Source: Brassicibacter mesophilus (GTDB lineage Bacteria; Bacillota; Clostridia; Tissierellales; Proteiniboraceae). From it: 18,840 nucleotides of DNA. A model generated the notes under the pieces. The model saw only the letters and a list, made by a program, of their open reading frames with translations, had not been told where the DNA came from and searched no databases. Below are positions 15,159 through 18,840 of this stretch, in pieces (the first letter of the stretch is position 1; each line of letters opens with the position of its first letter). The stretch spans positions 1 through 18,840 of the forward strand of contig NZ_JBNPXI010000042.1 in NCBI RefSeq assembly GCF_050433385.1, read 5' to 3'. Position numbers and translations under genes: made by a program.

Positions 15159-16149
15159 ATGTCAGGGTGAATTTATATACATTATAGATCCTATACTTTA
15201 TAAAACTTACTTAAAGAAAGGCTTTTATAAGTATATACCTGAAAGACTACTTACTAGATATCAGCTGAACATAAAGCCTAGAAGAGTATGTGAATATATA
15301 GATAAAAATGACAATACAATAAAGGGCTATGGGTTAGGTATTTTTATTTCATATGAAAATGTATCTAAGCAAGACTATATATCAAGAATAATTTATGGGA
15401 TCAATTTTACTAAAACAGAGGATACAGTAAACATCATACTAGAGGACACGTATAAATTGAGTGAGTCTGAATATAATGAAATTGAATCTCAGTGTAATCT
15501 TAAAATATTTAATGGGAGAAAAAAGGTAATAGATTGTATTGTCAATTCTATTAAAAAAATATGCTCTATAAGAAAAAGTGAGCTTAAAGAACATGACGTT
15601 TTAATAATAAGTGATGATACTGAAGATACTAAGAAGATAGTATTAGAATTATCAAACGAAATTAAATTTTTAACTATACTAGGAAATAATAAAGAATACA
15701 TAAGCGAACTAGAGAAGCTAGTATTACTAGAGACAGGTTTATCAATTCACTCAACCAGCAATGTAAGTAGGACATTAACAAATTATGATTTTATAATTTT
15801 TATGCAAGATTGTACAGATACAGATATAGATATAAATAGAATAAGAAAAAAGACAATAGTTATTGATGCAAGTCCATATAAAAAAATAAGTAGGATTATA
15901 GAAAATAAAAGAAGAGACTTACTAGTTATAAATGATTTTATTTTTATGAACATGGGAAATATATTTAGTAGGCCAGAAGAGTTTAGTTTTAAAAGAGAGA
16001 TTAACTCATATATATATGAAGCTTTAGATTGCCAGTATAGAAATGAGTTTATCAAAATAAATATTAATGGCAAAAAATACACATTGGATAGTGCATTGCG
16101 TCTATATACTGGTAAGAATCGCAACATGTCAGTTTTTAGGGAGAAATAA
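15159..16149 (+). CDS. conserved-looking hypothetical protein with an apparent frameshift at codon 3
   Basis: I do not recognise this protein. The frame that ends at TAA 16147-16149 is open back to 15139, yet contains no ATG, GTG or TTG until TTG 15457. The first ~100 codons look genuinely coding (for example FIYIIDPILYKTYLKKGFY and GYGLGIFIS). A well-placed ATG at 15159, 6 bp after AAAGGGGG, reads ATG TCA GGG TGA; dropping one base joins it to the long frame as M-S-G-E-F-I-Y, giving about 329 residues. The middle (VLIISDDTEDTKKIVLELSNE ... ETGLSIHSTSN ... YDFIIFMQD, split) resembles a nucleotide-binding Rossmann unit. It is rich in Lys, Ile and Tyr. A sequencing error, a real +1 frameshift or a decaying gene are the options. 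It follows the dehydrogenase-like gene by 20 bp. Confidence 0.6.
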
Positions 16150-16173
16150 CTTTTTTAAACCTGTTATATACTC

Positions 16174-16202
16174 TTGACAACGTTGGCCTACTAAATTATA
16201 AT
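16174..16202 (+). promoter_or_regulatory. consensus sigma-A promoter in the greA leader (P1)
   Basis: TTGACA (16174-16179), exactly 17 bp, TATAAT (16197-16202): both hexamers are perfect. The predicted start near 16209 lies only about 13 nt before the left arm of the terminator hairpin at 16222. Confidence 0.85.
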
Positions 16203-16221
16203 AATCATCATAAATAAATGG

Positions 16222-16256
16222 TAAGCACTGTAAGTAACTTACGGTGCTTATTGTTT
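16222..16256 (+). terminator. terminator/attenuator between promoter P1 and greA
   Basis: TAAGCACTGTAAG (16222-16234) pairs over 13 bp (one T-G) with CTTACGGTGCTTA (16238-16250) around a TAA loop, followed by TTGTTT. It can serve as terminator for the upstream hypothetical gene. It also lies downstream of P1, so P1 transcripts would meet it within about 50 nt and either stop or read through into greA. Confidence 0.8.
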
Positions 16257-16278
16257 AACATAGATGAAGCTATTTATT

Positions 16279-16304
16279 TGATATAATCATACTTTAATTA
16301 TAAT
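16279..16304 (+). promoter_or_regulatory. second greA promoter region (P2)
   Basis: A perfect extended -10, TGATATAAT (16279-16287), lies after the hairpin. A second TATAAT follows at 16299-16304, with TTGATA at 16278-16283 as a -35 at 15 bp. Either would produce greA mRNA free of the attenuator. Confidence 0.55.
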
Positions 16305-16381
16305 AAACAGAAAAAAATATATTCATGAACATACTACAAATGATAGGACTTATTTAATATTATCAAAAAGGAGAGAGGGTA

Positions 16382-16858
16382 ATGGCAGAAAAAGAGATTT
16401 TCTTAACTGTAGAGGGATTAGCGAAGATAGAGGAAGAATTGGAAACATTAAAAACTGTCAGAAGAAAAGAAGTAGCAGAAAGAATAAAACAAGCATTAGC
16501 TTTTGGAGATATAAGTGAAAACTCAGAATATGATGAAGCAAAAAACGAGCAGGCATGGGTTGAAGAAAGAATTGCAAAATTAGAAAGAACACTTAGAAAT
16601 GCTAGAGTTATAGATGATGAGGATATATCTATTGAAGTCGTGAGCATAGGCTCTAAAGTAACCGTTAAAGATATTGAGTTTGATGAAGAACTTAAATATA
16701 CAATCGTAGGTTCTGCTGAAGCAGATCCTTATGAAGGAAAGATTTCTAACGAGTCTCCAGTGGGTAGAACTTTAATAGGAAGAAAGGCAGGCGAAATTGT
16801 AGAGGTACAAGTACCAGATGGAGTAATTAAATATGAAATCCTTTCTATAGACAGATAA
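16382..16858 (+). CDS. greA: transcription elongation factor GreA
   Basis: This 158-residue factor enters the RNA polymerase secondary channel and stimulates cleavage of backtracked transcripts. The N-terminal antiparallel coiled coil (1-75) begins FLTVEGLAKIEEELETLK and carries the tip motif FGDISENSEYDEAK (41-54), with D43 and E46 as the acidic pair that orders the catalytic Mg2+. The C-terminal FKBP-like domain (80-158) contains YTIVGSAEADP, ISNESPVGRTLIGRKAGEIVEV (split 121-142) and ends EILSI. Length is standard. AGGAGAGAGG precedes the ATG. The gene is first in a greA-lysS unit, an arrangement common in Clostridia and Bacilli. Its leader contains the promoter-terminator arrangement described separately. 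Confidence 0.97.
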   Translation: MAEKEIFLTVEGLAKIEEELETLKTVRRKEVAERIKQALAFGDISENSEYDEAKNEQAWVEERIAKLERTLRNARVIDDEDISIEVVSIGSKVTVKDIEFDEELKYTIVGSAEADPYEGKISNESPVGRTLIGRKAGEIVEVQVPDGVIKYEILSIDR

Positions 16859-16886
16859 ATTAGATGTAATTAGGAGGGTGTGTCAA

Positions 16887-18371
16887 ATGATGAATGAGGA
16901 AAACAACCTTAACGAAATGCTTCTTTTGAGAAGAGAAAAGCTATCAAAACTCAGAGAAATGGGCAAAGATCCATTCAAAATAGAAAAATATGACGTGACT
17001 AATTATAGCCAGCATATTAAAGATAATTTTGAGGAACTTGAAGGTAAAAAAGTGAGTATTGCTGGTAGAATTATGTCCAAGAGAGGTCAAGGAAAAGTTG
17101 GATTTTATGATGTACAAGATAGTCAAGGCAGAATACAACTTTTTGCTAAACAGGATTTATTAGGGCAGGAAGAATATGAGCTATTAAAGACCCACGACAT
17201 TGGAGATATTGTAGGGGTTAAAGGTGAAGTGTTTAAAACTAAAATGGGTGAGATTTCAGTAAAAGCAGAAGAAATTTCTTTACTATCAAAATCTTTACAA
17301 ATCCTTCCTGAAAAATGGCATGGCTTAAAGGACCCTGAATTAAGATATAGACAACGATATGTAGATTTAATAGTGAATCCTGAAGTTAAAGAAGCTTTCT
17401 TAAAAAGAAATAAAATAATAAAAGCAATAAGAAGATTTTTGGATGAGAGAGGGTACTTAGAAGTAGAAACGCCAATACTTACTACTGTTGCTGGTGGAGC
17501 AGCAGCAAGACCTTTCCTTACTCATCATAATACATTAGATATAGATATGCAGTTAAGAATAGCAAATGAGCTTTATTTAAAAAGACTTATAGTTGGTGGA
17601 TTTGATAAGGTTTATGAGATGGGAAAAATGTTTAGAAATGAAGGTATATCTGTTAAGCACAACCCAGAGTTTACGAATATTGAGCTTTATGCTGCTTATG
17701 AAGACTATGAATCTATGATGGAGATAACTGAAAACTTAGTAGCTTATTGTGCTGAGGAAGTTAATGGGAGTACAGTTATCAGCTATCAAGGAAAAGAGAT
17801 AGATTTTAAGCCACCATGGAAAAGAGTATCTATGCATGATATGGTTAAAGAAAAGACTGGTGTTGATTTTTATGCCATAGAAAGTGATGAAGAGGCAAGA
17901 AAGGTTGCAAAAGAACAATTACATTTAGATGTTGAAAAAAATATGACAAGAGGACATCTTGTAAATTTAGCATTTGAAGAGTTTTGCGAAAAAGATTTAG
18001 TGCAGCCTACATTTGTATTACATCATCCAGTTGAAGTATCTCCATTGGCTAAAAGAAATCCAGACAATCCACTGATTACAAATAGATTTGAAGCTTTTGC
18101 TAATACTTGGGAGATAGCCAATGCATTTTCAGAGCTTAATGATCCAATAGATCAAAAAGAGAGATTTGAAGAGCAACTTAGACAGAAAGAAGCTGGTGAT
18201 GAAGAAGCACATCCAATGGATGAAGATTTTATTAATGCTATTGAAGTTGGACTACCTCCAACTGGCGGGTTAGGAATAGGTGTTGATAGATTAATAATGC
18301 TTCTAACAGACTCTGCATCTATTAGAGATATTATTTTCTTCCCAACAATGAAGCCTATAGATAATAAGTAG
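16887..18371 (+). CDS. lysS: lysyl-tRNA synthetase, class II
   Basis: This 494-residue class II synthetase charges tRNA-Lys. The N-terminal OB-fold anticodon-binding domain (about 50-140) includes KVSIAGRIMSKRGQGKVGFYDVQD. The catalytic domain has motif 1 near RRFLDERGYLEVETPIL, motif 2 FRNEGISVKHNPEFTNIELY (about 251-270) and motif 3 GGLGIGVDRLIMLL close to the C-terminus. The start is placed at ATG 16887, 8 bp after AGGAGGG (16872-16878); the in-frame GTG at 16878 lies within that site. It follows greA by 28 bp with no terminator, so the two are probably co-transcribed. Confidence 0.97.
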   Translation: MMNEENNLNEMLLLRREKLSKLREMGKDPFKIEKYDVTNYSQHIKDNFEELEGKKVSIAGRIMSKRGQGKVGFYDVQDSQGRIQLFAKQDLLGQEEYELLKTHDIGDIVGVKGEVFKTKMGEISVKAEEISLLSKSLQILPEKWHGLKDPELRYRQRYVDLIVNPEVKEAFLKRNKIIKAIRRFLDERGYLEVETPILTTVAGGAAARPFLTHHNTLDIDMQLRIANELYLKRLIVGGFDKVYEMGKMFRNEGISVKHNPEFTNIELYAAYEDYESMMEITENLVAYCAEEVNGSTVISYQGKEIDFKPPWKRVSMHDMVKEKTGVDFYAIESDEEARKVAKEQLHLDVEKNMTRGHLVNLAFEEFCEKDLVQPTFVLHHPVEVSPLAKRNPDNPLITNRFEAFANTWEIANAFSELNDPIDQKERFEEQLRQKEAGDEEAHPMDEDFINAIEVGLPPTGGLGIGVDRLIMLLTDSASIRDIIFFPTMKPIDNK

Positions 18372-18464
18372 AATTATATAAGTACGAATTGTAGCGATAA
18401 TCGGTTATTAAGAATTAGTGTATTAATTGTTGATTTTTAGATATAATATCAGTATAAAAGCTAT

Positions 18465-18512
18465 AAGGGTATGATAGTGATTGAAAGATTTCTATCATAC
18501 CCTTTGAATTTT
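18465..18512 (+). terminator. terminator after lysS
   Basis: AAGGGTATGATAG (18465-18477) pairs perfectly over 13 bp with CTATCATACCCTT (18492-18504), with a 14-nt loop, then TGAATTTTCC. The T-run is imperfect. The preceding stretch 18372-18464 shows only AT-rich sequence with an isolated TATAAT (18442-18447) lacking a -35. Confidence 0.75.
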
Positions 18513-18525
18513 CCATATATCACCA

Positions 18526-18555
18526 TTGACTCAAGGGGTATAGGCATGATATAGT
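18526..18555 (+). promoter_or_regulatory. rRNA operon promoter P1
   Basis: TTGACT (18526-18531), 18-bp spacer, TATAGT (18550-18555) preceded by TGA (extended -10). It is the first of three tandem promoters upstream of the rrn leader. Confidence 0.75.
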
Positions 18556-18622
18556 AATCTTTGTCGTCAAGACAGGAAACATAACAGAGAAACAAAAGAG
18601 AAAAAGAAATTCAAAAAAACAG

Positions 18623-18651
18623 TTGACATAATGTCGAAAATCTGATATAGT
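18623..18651 (+). promoter_or_regulatory. rRNA operon promoter P2
   Basis: TTGACA (18623-18628), 17-bp spacer, TATAGT (18646-18651) preceded by TGA. It shares TGATATAGTA and a GTCGTCA start-region block with P1 at an exact 96-bp offset. Confidence 0.85.
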
Positions 18652-18703
18652 AGTAAAAGTCGTCACTAAGCGACAACGTAACAAAAGTAAGATAAAAAAG
18701 CAC

Positions 18704-18732
18704 TTGACACAAGGAAATAAAAGTGTTAAGAT
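18704..18732 (+). promoter_or_regulatory. rRNA operon promoter P3
   Basis: TTGACA (18704-18709), 17-bp spacer, TAAGAT (18727-18732) preceded by TGT (extended -10). It is the promoter nearest to the boxA-like leader. Confidence 0.8.
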
Positions 18733-18739
18733 AATAAAG

Positions 18740-18840
18740 CTGATGTTTGGTCTTTGAAAACTGAACAGTGAAAAGACAAGTTTAATAACAGCAAAGCTGT
18801 TAAAACAACTTATGAATTAACGTCAACGTTAATACATTTG
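18740..18840 (+). other. leader of a ribosomal RNA operon (boxA-like element and hairpins)
   Basis: TGGTCTTTGAAAACTGAACA (18748-18767) closely resembles the boxA antitermination/processing leader found before rRNA genes in Firmicutes. Two small hairpins follow: AACAGC/GCTGTT (18787-18801) and ATTAACG/CGTTAAT (18816-18833). The last bases, ACATTTG, could join directly to GAGAGTTTGATCC, the usual start of 16S rRNA, so the mature gene probably begins at or immediately after the window's edge. No rRNA sequence can be confirmed inside the window. Confidence 0.75.

Noticed and set aside
16878..16886. GTG start for lysS
   Set aside because: The GTG overlaps the AGGAGGG ribosome binding site that serves ATG 16887.
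18427..18447. Promoter with TATAAT at 18442 after lysS
   Set aside because: TTG-containing hexamers are only 6-9 bp away and there is no extended -10; probably chance in AT-rich sequence.

Overview
The window is low-GC DNA with AGGAGG-type ribosome binding sites, many TTG starts and a sodium-pumping methylmalonyl-CoA decarboxylase. It looks like an anaerobic, succinate/propionate-metabolising member of the Clostridia (Tissierellales or a neighbouring order). This assignment rests on gene content and gene order only. All genes lie on the + strand.

Region 1 (1-1560): the last codons of a xanthine dehydrogenase-type molybdenum hydroxylase, then an NCS2 uracil/xanthine-type permease, suggesting nucleobase uptake and catabolism. 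Region 2 (1561-9060): a tight eight-gene operon. It encodes methylmalonyl-CoA mutase as separate catalytic and B12-binding subunits, the MeaB-type GTPase chaperone, methylmalonyl-CoA epimerase, and a four-subunit biotin-dependent Na+-translocating decarboxylase in the order carboxyltransferase, gamma, biotin carrier, beta. Together these convert succinyl-CoA to propionyl-CoA plus CO2 while exporting Na+, or run in reverse. The operon is preceded by two similar palindromes spaced three helical turns apart next to a -10 box. It ends in a strong intrinsic terminator.

Region 3 (9061-13060): biotin ligase/repressor BirA, which can biotinylate the carrier protein of region 2; a P1-family (DmpA/BapA-like) peptidase; then a tandem pair of hairpins, each with two bulged adenosines, in front of an ECF transporter S component and type III pantothenate kinase CoaX. 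The hairpins fit the published description of the 'pan' RNA motif. With coaX next door they point to a pantothenate transporter under RNA control.

Region 4 (13061-18510): DusB; a conserved protein resembling those annotated as quinate 5-dehydrogenase; a hypothetical protein whose reading frame lacks a usable start codon for its first ~100 codons (apparent frameshift directly after an ATG); and greA-lysS. The greA leader has a perfect-consensus sigma-A promoter followed almost at once by an intrinsic terminator.

Region 5 (18511-18840): three tandem extended -10 promoters and a boxA-like leader of a ribosomal RNA operon. The window stops at, or just before, the expected 5' end of 16S rRNA. No insertion sequences, CRISPR arrays or tRNAs were seen.
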